A DNA stretch of 64,000 nucleotides from Tectiglobus sp965247245 (GTDB taxonomy: Bacteria > Pseudomonadota > Alphaproteobacteria > Rhizobiales > Hyphomicrobiaceae): assembly GCA_965247245.1 (NCBI GenBank), contig CBDFGV010000003.1:868001-932000 (forward strand), in the 5' to 3' direction. The number at the start of each line of letters is the position of its first letter. The first letter of the stretch is position 1. The position numbers were made by a program, and so were the translations under genes. Shown piece after piece: positions 53,624-62,149 of this stretch. Under the pieces are notes generated by a model. It saw only the letters and a list, made by a program, of their open reading frames with translations, searched no databases and had not been told where the DNA came from.

Positions 53624-54658
53624 CTACTGCTTCTGTGATGTATCGATGCGGGCCAGCGATGCCTTGCTGACCCGGTCGAGGATAATGGCGAGCAGAACGA
53701 TACAGATACCCGATATCAGTCCGGTACCAAGCTCCAGGTTACGAATGCCGCGCAACACAAGAACACCGAGGCCAGGAGCAGAAACCAGCGAGGCGATAAC
53801 AACCATAGCCAGGGCCATCATGATGGTCTGGTTTACACCGGCCATGATGTTCGGTAACGCCAGGGGTATCTCAACCCCGAACAGTTTCTGTCGCGCCGTC
53901 ATGCCAAAGGCATCCGCCGCTTCGATGACATCCTTGTCGACTAGTCTTATTCCGAGGTCGGTCAGACGTATCACCGGCACGATGGCGTACATAATGATTG
54001 CAATGCCATAGAGCTTCGGCTCGGTAACGTCGAACAGGAAGATGAGAGGTATCAGGTAAACGAACGACGGTAATGTTTGCAGCATATCGAGAATAGGTAT
54101 CATGACTTTCTGGAAGCCATCATTCTTCGACATGGCAATGCCCGTCGGCACGCCAAACATGATGCTCAGCACCGTACAAGTGAAAATGATCGATAGCGTT
54201 TGGATCGCGAAACTGTAGTGATCAATAAACGCCAGAAAAAGAAATGATGCGGCGACAAACAACGTTATCGACCAGGAGCGGGCAACAGCCTGAACGGCCA
54301 AAAGGATCAGCGGTATCAAGATCCACCACGGCATCGCTTGGAACGTATAGAGCGCGCCATTCAATATCCAGCTGAGTGGTTGGGTGAGAGGATCAAGAAC
54401 AAACTTCAGTGCATCTTTGACTGCGAGGAATACGCTCTCCACACCGGCAGTCATGTCACGCGTTCTCGGGAAGGAACTGCAGGACGCATTGAGATTGTCT
54501 AACGATGGAAACGGCAAGTCCCAAATGGATGTTTCTGCCTTTTGCCCCCTCGCTTTTGCAAGCAGGTCAGCCATACTCGTTGTGCCGCCCGAACCGCCAG
54601 TATCGCCGCACCATTCGCGTAGGCCGAGGGCGTCAAAAAAACCTTTATATGTACTCAT
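53624..54658 (-). CDS. proW: Glycine betaine/proline-type ABC transporter permease
   Basis: A 344-residue permease with a ~95-residue hydrophilic N-terminus, as in ProW, then about six to seven helices. The EAA-loop that contacts the ATPase reads EAADAFGMTARQKLFGVEIPLALPNIMAG. It forms the inner-membrane channel for the betaine-type substrate. An intrinsic terminator separates it from the upstream proX gene, which should make ProX more abundant than ProW/ProV. Confidence 0.95.
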   Translation of the reverse strand: MSTYKGFFDALGLREWCGDTGGSGGTTSMADLLAKARGQKAETSIWDLPFPSLDNLNASCSSFPRTRDMTAGVESVFLAVKDALKFVLDPLTQPLSWILNGALYTFQAMPWWILIPLILLAVQAVARSWSITLFVAASFLFLAFIDHYSFAIQTLSIIFTCTVLSIMFGVPTGIAMSKNDGFQKVMIPILDMLQTLPSFVYLIPLIFLFDVTEPKLYGIAIIMYAIVPVIRLTDLGIRLVDKDVIEAADAFGMTARQKLFGVEIPLALPNIMAGVNQTIMMALAMVVIASLVSAPGLGVLVLRGIRNLELGTGLISGICIVLLAIILDRVSKASLARIDTSQKQ

Positions 54659-54751
54659 AACTTACCGCCCCTCCCGACGGGGCTGAACATTGCGCCTACG
54701 AGACCTGGATTTGACCGAGCAACGATAGCAGGATTTACAGAATGGAGAGCT

Positions 54752-54796
54752 GAGAGAAAAATGCAGGCGCCCTCCAGTAATCGGATTGCGCCTGCA
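54752..54796 (-). terminator. Attenuating terminator between proX and proW
   Basis: A perfect 9-bp stem (TGCAGGCGC at 54762-54770 and GCGCCTGCA at 54788-54796) with a 17-base loop. On the minus strand it is followed by TTTTTCTCTC. It lies just after the proX stop, so most transcripts may end here and only read-through reaches proW-proV. This fits the common excess of binding protein over membrane components. Confidence 0.8.
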
Positions 54797-54814
54797 CGAT
54801 CTTAAGCGTTCGGC

Positions 54815-55786
54815 TTACTTAATGATGGCTGCCAACTTCTTCTTTGCGTCAGCATTCAGCCAGTCAGCCCAGACCGACTTGTACTTGGTCAGGAAGTGCA
54901 CCGCAGCTTCTTCGGAAGATGCTTTGTTGTCTTTCTTCCATGCCAGAACAGAACCCATCTGCTCGTTGGTGAATGACACCTTCTGCATCAGTGCCATCAC
55001 TTCAGGGTTCTTCTTCGCCATGCCTGTCGTGACAACGGAAATCACGCGGCTTGCCGGGTAAGACGAAACGCCTGGCTTCGCGCACTTCTTGCCCTCGGCA
55101 TTGCACTTGTGGGCAACGGCGTCGTGCTTGCCGATCGCGACTTTGACCATCGGATACTTACCGAGTATCGCAGTTGGCGCCCAGTAGTAACCGAACCAAG
55201 GCTTCTTGTCGGCGTAAGCAGATGCGATCGCTGCCGCCAGAGTTTCACCAGAGCCGTGGTTGAAGACTTCCATTTTCTTGTCGAGGCCAAAAGCTTTGAT
55301 CAGGTTGTCGTTGATCTTGCGGCATGCCCAGCCGTCAGGACAGTTGTGGAAACGTCCGCCGACAAGCTTCGGATTCTTCAGGACATCCTCAACCGTTTTC
55401 AGTTCTGGGTGCTTATCCGCCAGATACTTTGGAATCCACCAAGCTTCAACACCGCCGTCAGATAGAACATTGGCAGCAGTCTTCACTTTGCCAGCTGACT
55501 CGAGCTTTCCGTAAGACGGTGTCGAGTTCACCCAGAGCTCAGTGACGATATCTGGCTGACCAGTTTCAGCGAGGGACGCAATCGCAGTTGTTGTCGCTGA
55601 TGGCACCTTCTTAACTTTGCAGCCGTAGCCCTGCTCAAGAATGAAGGTTGCCACGCCGGAAACGACCTGAGCGGATGCCCAGTTCATCTCGGTCATAGTG
55701 ACTTCACCGCAGTCAGCGGCGTGCGCCGTTGTGGAAAGCATGGAAACGGACAACGCGCCCGCCATGCCGATCAAAAGTTTTTTCAT
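54815..55786 (-). CDS. proX: Glycine betaine/proline-type substrate-binding protein
   Basis: A 323-residue exported OpuAC-type binding protein. The signal peptide (LLIGMAGALSVSMLSTTAHAA) precedes CGEVTMTEMNWASAQVVSGVATFILEQGYGC. ETGQPDIVTELWVNSTPSYGKL and KPWFGYYWAPTAILGKYPM carry tryptophans and aromatics that could form the cation-pi cage for a quaternary ammonium group. It is the first gene of the proXWV set and is divergent from a GntR regulator whose likely operators overlap the shared promoter region. The ligand is probably the betaine that the divergent operon degrades, not necessarily glycine betaine itself. Confidence 0.93.
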   Translation of the reverse strand: MKKLLIGMAGALSVSMLSTTAHAADCGEVTMTEMNWASAQVVSGVATFILEQGYGCKVKKVPSATTTAIASLAETGQPDIVTELWVNSTPSYGKLESAGKVKTAANVLSDGGVEAWWIPKYLADKHPELKTVEDVLKNPKLVGGRFHNCPDGWACRKINDNLIKAFGLDKKMEVFNHGSGETLAAAIASAYADKKPWFGYYWAPTAILGKYPMVKVAIGKHDAVAHKCNAEGKKCAKPGVSSYPASRVISVVTTGMAKKNPEVMALMQKVSFTNEQMGSVLAWKKDNKASSEEAAVHFLTKYKSVWADWLNADAKKKLAAIIK

Positions 55787-55872
55787 GCCTGAATTTCCTC
55801 CCTTTCAGGTATCCGTTTCGAGGTGTTTCTTTGTTACCTGCGACGCAGCACTATGGCCCGTGTGACCTCCCC

Positions 55873-55882
55873 TTGTACACAA
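55873..55882. promoter_or_regulatory. GntR-type operator, site 1
   Basis: TTGTACACAA, a near-perfect palindrome that differs at one position from site 2 (TTGTATACAA). It lies 87 bases upstream of proX and 108 bases upstream of the GntR gene. Palindromes with GTnnAC cores are typical of FCD-type GntR regulators. Confidence 0.6.
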
Positions 55883-55908
55883 AAATATGTTGCATTTGCG
55901 CATTCAAA

Positions 55909-55918
55909 TTGTATACAA
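55909..55918. promoter_or_regulatory. GntR-type operator, site 2
   Basis: TTGTATACAA is a perfect 10-base palindrome, 36 bases from site 1 centre to centre (about three and a half helical turns). It lies in the 203-base gap between proX and the GntR gene. The regulator probably binds here and controls transport and catabolic genes together. Confidence 0.65.
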
Positions 55919-55989
55919 ATAAAATACACCTATTCAAGTTCTGACTGTTCTCACACGATCCTCAGTGAGATGTTTTTGTCGTTAAAGTC

Positions 55990-56700
55990 ATGAAATCAGA
56001 CCGCAAAAATCACTGTTTTGACGACTTAAAAAGGCGCGTTCTGCAACTCGAGATCGCGCCGGGAACGCCGTTGGATGAAATGGCGCTGTCCGTAACTTAC
56101 GGGCTCTCACGAACACCTTTGCGTGAGGTTCTGCAGCGTCTGTCTGGTGAAGGCTACGTCTTCATCGCCGCTAATCGCGGCGCCAGCGTTTCGTCTATGG
56201 ATATGAACATCATGCGCAGCTTCTTTCAGACTGCGCCGTTGATCTACTCTGCGGTATCGCGGCTAGCCACCGAGAATGCGGTTTCGCACCAGATCATTGC
56301 TCTCAAGAAAATCCAGTCCCGGTTTCGCAAAGCTGTACGGCAGGATGCGACGACCGATATGAGCATGCTGAACCACAGCTTCCACGAAGTCATTGGAACG
56401 ATGGCAGGCAATCCTTACCTGCTGCCAAGCCTTAATCGGCTACTGATTGATCACACGCGGATGAGCCATCGCTTCTATCGTCCGCGACAAGAGGCCGGCA
56501 AGCAGCGTGTTCTGCTCGCATGTGACCAGCACGAAGCGATGATCGCAGCTATTGAAGCGGGGGACGCGGAGCGTTCGGCCGAACTGGCGTTGCAGCATTG
56601 GGAACTCTCGCGCAGCGAAATCGAAAAGTATGTGCAGCCCGATCCGCTGCCGATTGAAGGTCAGTTTGACGATTTGGAGAAACGAACCAATGCACTTTGA
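55990..56700 (+). CDS. GntR family regulator with FCD domain
   Basis: A 236-residue regulator. The N-terminal winged helix (FDDLKRRVLQLEIAPGTPLDEMALSVTYGLSRTPLREVLQRLSGEG) is of the FadR/GntR type; the C-terminal helical FCD domain (residues ~90-225) includes LNHSFHEVIGTM, CDQHEAMIAAIEAGDAERSAEL and QHWELSR with histidines that could bind a metal and thereby the effector. It is the first gene of the catabolic operon, and the DapA-family gene begins inside its last codons (11-base overlap). It probably controls itself and the divergent proXWV through the TTGTAxACAA sites. Confidence 0.92.
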   Translation: MKSDRKNHCFDDLKRRVLQLEIAPGTPLDEMALSVTYGLSRTPLREVLQRLSGEGYVFIAANRGASVSSMDMNIMRSFFQTAPLIYSAVSRLATENAVSHQIIALKKIQSRFRKAVRQDATTDMSMLNHSFHEVIGTMAGNPYLLPSLNRLLIDHTRMSHRFYRPRQEAGKQRVLLACDQHEAMIAAIEAGDAERSAELALQHWELSRSEIEKYVQPDPLPIEGQFDDLEKRTNAL

Positions 56701-57649
56701 CGGCATCTACACGCCGATCGTAACGCCTTACACGGAAGCTTTCGAGATCAATCGAGACGCGTTTGCGGAGACAGTCGAGTTTCTGATCAAAGCAGGCGTC
56801 TCCGGCATTGTTCTGGCGGGCACCACCGGCGAGTACTATGCACAATCGCCAGAGGAACGTCTCGAAATGATGCCGTTCTGTAAGGAACTCATCAGGGACC
56901 GGGTCCCATTGATCATCGGGACCGGTGCGATGCGAACTGATGACAGTATCATGTATGCCAATGCTGCCAAGTCAGCTGGCGCTGATGCCTTGCTGGTTGC
57001 GACGCCGCCTTATGCCTACCCAACCGGGCGTGAAATAGCACTTCATGCCCTGGCAATTGATCGCGCCGCCAATCTACCGGTCATGCTCTACAACTATCCC
57101 GGACGCATGAGCGTGAACATGGACGAGGAGACGCTTGATCGTCTTGGCCGTTCGCCCAACTTCTGCGCGATCAAGGAGAGCTCCGGCGATCCCAATCGTC
57201 TGCACATGCTGGCGCGCGATTATCCTCACATCCAGTTGTCCTGCGGAATGGATGATCAGGCCTTGGAATTCTTCGCCTGGGGCGCGCGCTCTTGGGTCTG
57301 TGCCGGATCAAACTTTGCGCCAGAAGCCCACATCGCACTCCACAAGGCCTGCGCTGTCGAAGGTGACTTCACAAAGGGCCGAAAGATCATGTCGGCCATG
57401 CTGCCATTGATGGCGGTGCTCGAACAGGGCGGCAAGTTCGTCCAGTGCATCAAGCACGGCCTCACGCTACGCGGTATCGAAGCAGGCCCGCCGCGGCGAC
57501 CGCTTCACCCCCTGAACAAAGACGAAAAGCGCGCACTGGCGGAGGTAATATCCGCGATGAACGCCGCGCTCCTGCAAATCGAAAATGAGGCAACCGATGA
57601 GCAACCTGCTGACTCGGCAAGAATACTCAGCTATCGCCGAGGAAATTGA
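56690..57649 (+). CDS. DapA/dihydrodipicolinate synthase-family aldolase or dehydratase
   Basis: A 319-residue class I (Schiff-base) aldolase-family enzyme. The pattern is GTTGEY (residues 44-49), Y134 in LYNYPGR and the Schiff-base K162 in CAIKESSGDP. Family members include DHDPS, N-acetylneuraminate lyase, KDG aldolase and deaminating dehydratases such as the pyrroline-4-hydroxy-2-carboxylate deaminase of hydroxyproline breakdown. The start at the ATG at 56690 has GGAG upstream and overlaps the GntR stop. In this operon a catabolic lyase or dehydratase is far more likely than lysine synthesis. Confidence 0.9.
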   Translation: MHFDGIYTPIVTPYTEAFEINRDAFAETVEFLIKAGVSGIVLAGTTGEYYAQSPEERLEMMPFCKELIRDRVPLIIGTGAMRTDDSIMYANAAKSAGADALLVATPPYAYPTGREIALHALAIDRAANLPVMLYNYPGRMSVNMDEETLDRLGRSPNFCAIKESSGDPNRLHMLARDYPHIQLSCGMDDQALEFFAWGARSWVCAGSNFAPEAHIALHKACAVEGDFTKGRKIMSAMLPLMAVLEQGGKFVQCIKHGLTLRGIEAGPPRRPLHPLNKDEKRALAEVISAMNAALLQIENEATDEQPADSARILSYRRGN

Positions 57650-59099
57650 TTTTCCACGGTCGGCATTCATCGATGGTCGCTACCGTCCCGGCAATGGCGC
57701 CCCTCTGACATCGGTCAACCCTGCAACCGGCGATGTCATCTGCGAGATTGCAGCATGCAACAGCGATGACGTTGACTTCGCCGTCGGGAAGGCGCGACAA
57801 GCGTTCGACGAAGGGCGGTGGTCTAGGCAGCATCCCTCGGCGCGCAAAGATGTGCTGATCCGCTTGTGCAAGCTCATAACCCGCAATCGACGTGAGCTGG
57901 CGGTCATCGAGTCACTGGAAAGCGGCAAACCCATTCGCGATTGTGAAACCATCGATGTGCCGGAAGCCATCAACACGATTAAGTGGCATGCCGAGGCGAC
58001 CGACAAGATCTATGATCAGGTCGCTCCCAGTGGGGAAGATGCACTGGCCATGGTGGTCCGCGAACCTATCGGCGTGGTCGGCCTTGTCCTGCCCTGGAAC
58101 TTCCCGTTGCTGATGCTGGCCTGGAAAACTGGACCGTCTCTAGCGGCAGGCAATTCGGTGATTGTTAAACCAGCCGAGCAGACCAGCATGACGGCGCTGC
58201 GCGTTGCAGAGCTGGCATCTGAAGCAGGGCTGCCACGCGGTGTTCTGCAGGTCTTGCCCGGAGATGGGCCAACCGTCGGACAACCCATCGGGATGCACGC
58301 CGGCGTCGACATGGTGAGCTTTACCGGCTCAACAGAAACTGGCCGGCGCTTCTTGCGCTATGCGGCCGATAGCAACCTCAAAAAGACGGTTCTGGAATGC
58401 GGCGGCAAGAACCCAGCCGTCGTGCTCTCTGATGCCGAGAACCTCGACCTCGTCGCTGAACACGTCGTCAATGCAGCGTTCTGGAATATGGGTGAGAACT
58501 GCTCGGCCAACTCCCGCCTCATTGTGCATAAGGACGTCAAGGCGCCTTTGCTCGATCGCATGCTTGCACGCGTGCGCGACTGGAAGACCGGAGATCCGCT
58601 CGAACCGGGCAATCACCTTGGAGCTTTGATCGATAGCGAACATTGTAAGAAAGTTGCTGACTACATCTCGGAAGCAGGTCGTAAGCCGCTGACAGGCGGC
58701 AAGGTTGAGGGGAACTTCATTCAACCGACAATCTTCGATGACGTGGACGCACAAAGCGCACTGGCTCGTGAAGAGGTCTTCGGACCGATCCTTTCGGTGA
58801 TAACCGCTGGTTCCGATTACGAAGCCATCCGCATTGCCAACGATACATCCTATGGCCTGACAGCCAGCGTCTTCACGGCTAACGCAAAGCGGGCGATCCG
58901 CGCCGCACGCGAGCTCAAAGCCGGCACCGTGACAGTCAATTGCTATGGTGAGGGTGATATCACCACACCGTTTGGCGGCTACAAGCAGTCTGGCTTCGGC
59001 GGGCGCGACAACTCTCTCCACGCCCATGATCAATACACGGAAGTCAAGACAATCTGGGTGGATCTTAGTGACCCGGCATCGGGAGATCTCGTCCAATGA
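57597..59099 (+). CDS. NAD(P)-dependent aldehyde dehydrogenase
   Basis: A 500-residue ALDH. The PWNFPLLMLAWK segment, the FTGSTETGRRF turn, the glutamate in LECGGKNPAVV and the catalytic cysteine in NMGENCSANSRL are all present. The C-terminal EEVFGPILSVI and NCYGEGDITTPFGGYKQSGFG are typical of the PuuC/BetB-like branch. It oxidises an aldehyde to an acid. I chose the ATG at 57597 because GAGG lies 8 bases upstream; the ATG at 57585 lacks a ribosome site. It overlaps the DapA-family gene by 53 bases, an unusually long overlap. Confidence 0.93.
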   Translation: MSNLLTRQEYSAIAEEIDFPRSAFIDGRYRPGNGAPLTSVNPATGDVICEIAACNSDDVDFAVGKARQAFDEGRWSRQHPSARKDVLIRLCKLITRNRRELAVIESLESGKPIRDCETIDVPEAINTIKWHAEATDKIYDQVAPSGEDALAMVVREPIGVVGLVLPWNFPLLMLAWKTGPSLAAGNSVIVKPAEQTSMTALRVAELASEAGLPRGVLQVLPGDGPTVGQPIGMHAGVDMVSFTGSTETGRRFLRYAADSNLKKTVLECGGKNPAVVLSDAENLDLVAEHVVNAAFWNMGENCSANSRLIVHKDVKAPLLDRMLARVRDWKTGDPLEPGNHLGALIDSEHCKKVADYISEAGRKPLTGGKVEGNFIQPTIFDDVDAQSALAREEVFGPILSVITAGSDYEAIRIANDTSYGLTASVFTANAKRAIRAARELKAGTVTVNCYGEGDITTPFGGYKQSGFGGRDNSLHAHDQYTEVKTIWVDLSDPASGDLVQ

Positions 59100-60667
59100 C
59101 CGAAGCGGCAACCGGCGAAAGCAGTGAGAGGCGTGGCAGGCGCGGCGGGCGTCAGGCACGCCGTGAAGTTCGGACTGACAGAACGGCAACAATGTTGCCT
59201 GCGCTGAAACGCAATCTTCCTCTTGTCGAGCCCATGACACAGGAGCAGATCGAGAAGATCGACGAAGCGTCCATGCGCATTCTGGAAGAGATCGGTGTGA
59301 TCTTTCGTGATCCGGTGGCGCTGGCAGACTGGCGCAAAGCCGGAGCTGAAATTCGCGACGACGAACGCGTGCACTTTGATAGGGGACTAATCCGAGAGCT
59401 TATCTCTTCGATCCCATCTTCGTTCACCTATCATGCCCGTGACCCCGCCAAGAGCCTGCCGTTCGGAAACGACCATGCCATCTTTGTCCCGATGACGGGA
59501 GCTCCATATCTGCGCGATCTTGATGATCAGCGCCGCGGGCCGACGCTGGATGATCTCGCGACCTTCCATAAGCTTGCGCACGTTTGCCCCGCCTTGCATT
59601 CCAGCGCACACCATATTGTGGAACCGATGGACCACGTCGTGGCGCATCGTCATCTACGCATCACGTACTCCTCAATGAAGCACTCGGACAAAACGTTCAT
59701 GGGCATGACAACCTCGCCCAAGAATGCCGAGGACGTCCTTGATATGTGCGCCATACTCTTCGGCGACGAGTTTATGGAAGACCACCCTGTCGTCACCGGC
59801 AATTGCAATGGCAATTCGCCGTTGGTGTGGGATGAAACAATGTTAGGTGCCAAGCGCGCTTTCTGCCGGCGCAACCAACCTGTTCTGTGCTCACCTTTCG
59901 TTCTCGGTGGTGCTAATACGCCGGCTTCGACAGCACCTGCAGTAGCTCAGCTCAATGCCGAAGCACTGTCTGCGCTGGCCTACACCCAGGTCGTGCGCAA
60001 AGGTTGCCCGGCGATTTACGGTCATTACCTTTCGACGGTCTCAATGGCATCCGGTGCGCCGATGGCAGGGACACCTGAGATCAGCCTGATGAACTTCATG
60101 ATCGGCCAGATGGCGCGCTACTACGACGTGCCGTGGCGAACATCGAACACATTAGGTGGTGCCAAGACGTTCGATGCACAGTCCGGTTACGAAAGCGCAT
60201 CCACTTTGATGGCCGTGATGTTGGCAGGGGCTAACTACCTTTGGCATTCGGCCGGTTGGAACGAAGCCGGCATGCATTGCTCAATCGCCAAATTCGTCGT
60301 TGATGCCGAACAATGTGCCATGGCCTATCGCATGACCGAGGGCGTGCGCTGGGACGACTTTGATGAAGCCCTGGAAGCCGTTCGTGATATTGGACCTGGA
60401 GGTCACTTCCTCGGTCATGAACACACGCAGAAGAATTTCCAGCGCGCCTTCTTCATGCCGAAGCTGTTCGACAACAACTCGATCGAACAGTGGATTGCCG
60501 ACGGTAGCAAGGAGATCAACACGCGCGCCTTGGAAGAAGCACGCGCCATGCTGGAGGCCTACGAAGAGCCCAAACTTGATACGGGGGTCGATGAGGCCTT
60601 GCGCGATTACATTGCGCGCCGCGAACGCGAAATCCCCGCGGTCGATGCATTGAACAATGAGTACTAG
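59096..60667 (+). CDS. MttB-family (COG5598) methyltransferase, non-pyrrolysine type
   Basis: A 523-residue member of the trimethylamine methyltransferase family. It begins with a basic region (ERRGRRGGRQARREVR) common in alphaproteobacterial members. Segments such as EKIDEASMRILEEIGVIFRDP, FHKLAHVCPALHSSAHHIVEP, TGNCNGNSPLVWDETMLGAKRAF and SGAPMAGTPEISLMNF are typical. The frame has no internal TAG, so no pyrrolysine is used, as in glycine betaine methyltransferase (MtgB) and MtpB-type proline betaine enzymes. Known members move a methyl group from a quaternary amine to a corrinoid protein; no corrinoid protein or activator gene is in the window. It overlaps the ALDH gene by 4 bases (ATGA). 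Confidence 0.9.
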   Translation: MTEAATGESSERRGRRGGRQARREVRTDRTATMLPALKRNLPLVEPMTQEQIEKIDEASMRILEEIGVIFRDPVALADWRKAGAEIRDDERVHFDRGLIRELISSIPSSFTYHARDPAKSLPFGNDHAIFVPMTGAPYLRDLDDQRRGPTLDDLATFHKLAHVCPALHSSAHHIVEPMDHVVAHRHLRITYSSMKHSDKTFMGMTTSPKNAEDVLDMCAILFGDEFMEDHPVVTGNCNGNSPLVWDETMLGAKRAFCRRNQPVLCSPFVLGGANTPASTAPAVAQLNAEALSALAYTQVVRKGCPAIYGHYLSTVSMASGAPMAGTPEISLMNFMIGQMARYYDVPWRTSNTLGGAKTFDAQSGYESASTLMAVMLAGANYLWHSAGWNEAGMHCSIAKFVVDAEQCAMAYRMTEGVRWDDFDEALEAVRDIGPGGHFLGHEHTQKNFQRAFFMPKLFDNNSIEQWIADGSKEINTRALEEARAMLEAYEEPKLDTGVDEALRDYIARREREIPAVDALNNEY

Positions 60668-61412
60668 TGCAGCAGCCGCAAGACGGCTCTCTGGACGCAA
60701 GGCACTGGTAACAGGCGCAGCCGGTGGTATCGGTCGAGCCATTGTGGACCGCTTGAGACGAGACGGTGCATGCATTGCTGTCGCCGATCTCGACGTATCG
60801 CAACTGGATGGTGACGTCAGCCTGCCCGGCAACCTCATGGACAAAAACTATTGCGATCAACTGCCGAAGCAGGCAGCGGACGCATTGGGCGGCCTCGACA
60901 TTCTGATCAACAACGCCGGCATCATCAGGCGTGGTGATATCACGATGACCAGTGACGACGATTTCTCGGATAGCATGGCGATCAATGTCGAAGCACCTTT
61001 CCGTCTCTGCCGTGCTGCGATCCCGATCATGTCGGCGAACGGCGGTGGTGCCATTGTGAATACCGCTTCTTGCTGGGGCCTGCATCCAGGGCCCAATCAT
61101 CCTGTCTACGTGATGTCGAAGGCGGCCGTTGCTTCGCTGACGCAGTGCCTTGGTCGTGACCATGCGCACCAAGGCATCCGCGTCAACGCGGTCTGCCCCA
61201 ATGAAGTCGATACCGGGATGTTGCGATCCGGTTTTGCAATTCGAGGCCTCGACGTGGAGCAGGGTGTTCAAGAGCTCGATGCCACCGTCCCGCTCGGACG
61301 GATTGCTCAACCGGAAGACATCGCGGATGTGGTGGCTTTTCTAGCCAGCGATGACTCGCGCTACATGTGCGGCGCTCTTCTCGAGGTCAACGGGGGTAAA
61401 CCTGTCGGATGA
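60657..61412 (+). CDS. SDR family oxidoreductase (first of two)
   Basis: A 251-residue short-chain dehydrogenase. TGAAGGIG is the cofactor motif, the Asp at VADLD favours NAD, NNAG follows, and the catalytic set is S (in NTASCWG), Y and K (YVMSK). The C-terminal GALLEVNGG is typical. The start lies 11 bases inside the MttB-family gene, so translation is coupled. It probably oxidises a hydroxyl or reduces a keto group on an intermediate of the operon's substrate. Confidence 0.92.
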   Translation: MSTSAAAARRLSGRKALVTGAAGGIGRAIVDRLRRDGACIAVADLDVSQLDGDVSLPGNLMDKNYCDQLPKQAADALGGLDILINNAGIIRRGDITMTSDDDFSDSMAINVEAPFRLCRAAIPIMSANGGGAIVNTASCWGLHPGPNHPVYVMSKAAVASLTQCLGRDHAHQGIRVNAVCPNEVDTGMLRSGFAIRGLDVEQGVQELDATVPLGRIAQPEDIADVVAFLASDDSRYMCGALLEVNGGKPVG

Positions 61413-62149
61413 GCAGGTTTTCAGGCAAAGTTGTTCTCGTGACGGGAGGCAGTAGCGGGATCGGTGCAGCCGTTGCTGAAAGGTTCCACAGCGAGGGTGC
61501 GCGTGTTTTCACGGCCCAAAGAACCAGCGCCCAGTCGCCAGGACTTGAAAGTATCGAGGCGGATCTCAGCGACCCAGGTGTGCCAGCTGATGTTGTTGCA
61601 AGAGTCTCCCAAACAGCCGGCCAGCTGGATGTGCTGATCAACAACGCCGGTGTCATGCATGAGGGTACGGTCGAAGAGACAACCCTGGATGTTTGGCAGC
61701 AAACACTCTCGATCAACCTGACGGCGCCTTTCCTATTCTCAAAGCATGCGCTGCCTTTGCTGCGCAAGGGAGGTGGCGCAATCGTCAATATCGGTTCCAT
61801 CGAAGGGCTCGGTTCTAACCCGCGGCACCCGGCCTACGGTGCATCCAAGGCCGGTCTCCATGGACTGACGCGAGCCATCGCCGTTGACCATGGTGCCGAT
61901 GGCGTGCGGTGCAATGCGGTCGCGCCTGGCTGGATCGACACGCCACTCAATGCTGATTTCGTACAGTCACTCCCTAAGCCTGATGCGTTTCGCGAGCGCA
62001 TCAAAACAGTGCATCCGGTCGGCCGAACGGGTGTCCCGGATGAAGTCGCGTCACTCGCTGTCTGGCTGTCCTCGGATGAGGCGGCGTTTGTAACGGGACA
62101 AATCTTCACTGTGGATGGCGGGCGGACCGCCAAGTTGAGTCTGCCATGA
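61409..62149 (+). CDS. SDR family oxidoreductase (second of two)
   Basis: A 246-residue short-chain dehydrogenase. The motifs are TGGSSGIG, NNAG, S in NIGSIEG and YGASK, and the C-terminal QIFTVDGGRT. It is clearly distinct from the preceding SDR, not a recent copy: only the family motifs are shared. The start overlaps the previous stop by 4 bases (ATGA). Two SDRs in a row suggest two separate redox steps or a substrate with two hydroxyl or keto positions. Confidence 0.92.
   Translation: MSRFSGKVVLVTGGSSGIGAAVAERFHSEGARVFTAQRTSAQSPGLESIEADLSDPGVPADVVARVSQTAGQLDVLINNAGVMHEGTVEETTLDVWQQTLSINLTAPFLFSKHALPLLRKGGGAIVNIGSIEGLGSNPRHPAYGASKAGLHGLTRAIAVDHGADGVRCNAVAPGWIDTPLNADFVQSLPKPDAFRERIKTVHPVGRTGVPDEVASLAVWLSSDEAAFVTGQIFTVDGGRTAKLSLP

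Noticed and set aside
58329..59240. A 303-residue minus-strand frame across the aldehyde dehydrogenase gene
   Set aside because: It is a shadow of a complete aldehyde dehydrogenase and runs into the next operon gene.
59096..60667. Pyrrolysine-containing trimethylamine methyltransferase
   Set aside because: The frame has no in-frame TAG, and no Pyl biosynthesis gene is visible; it belongs to the non-Pyl branch.
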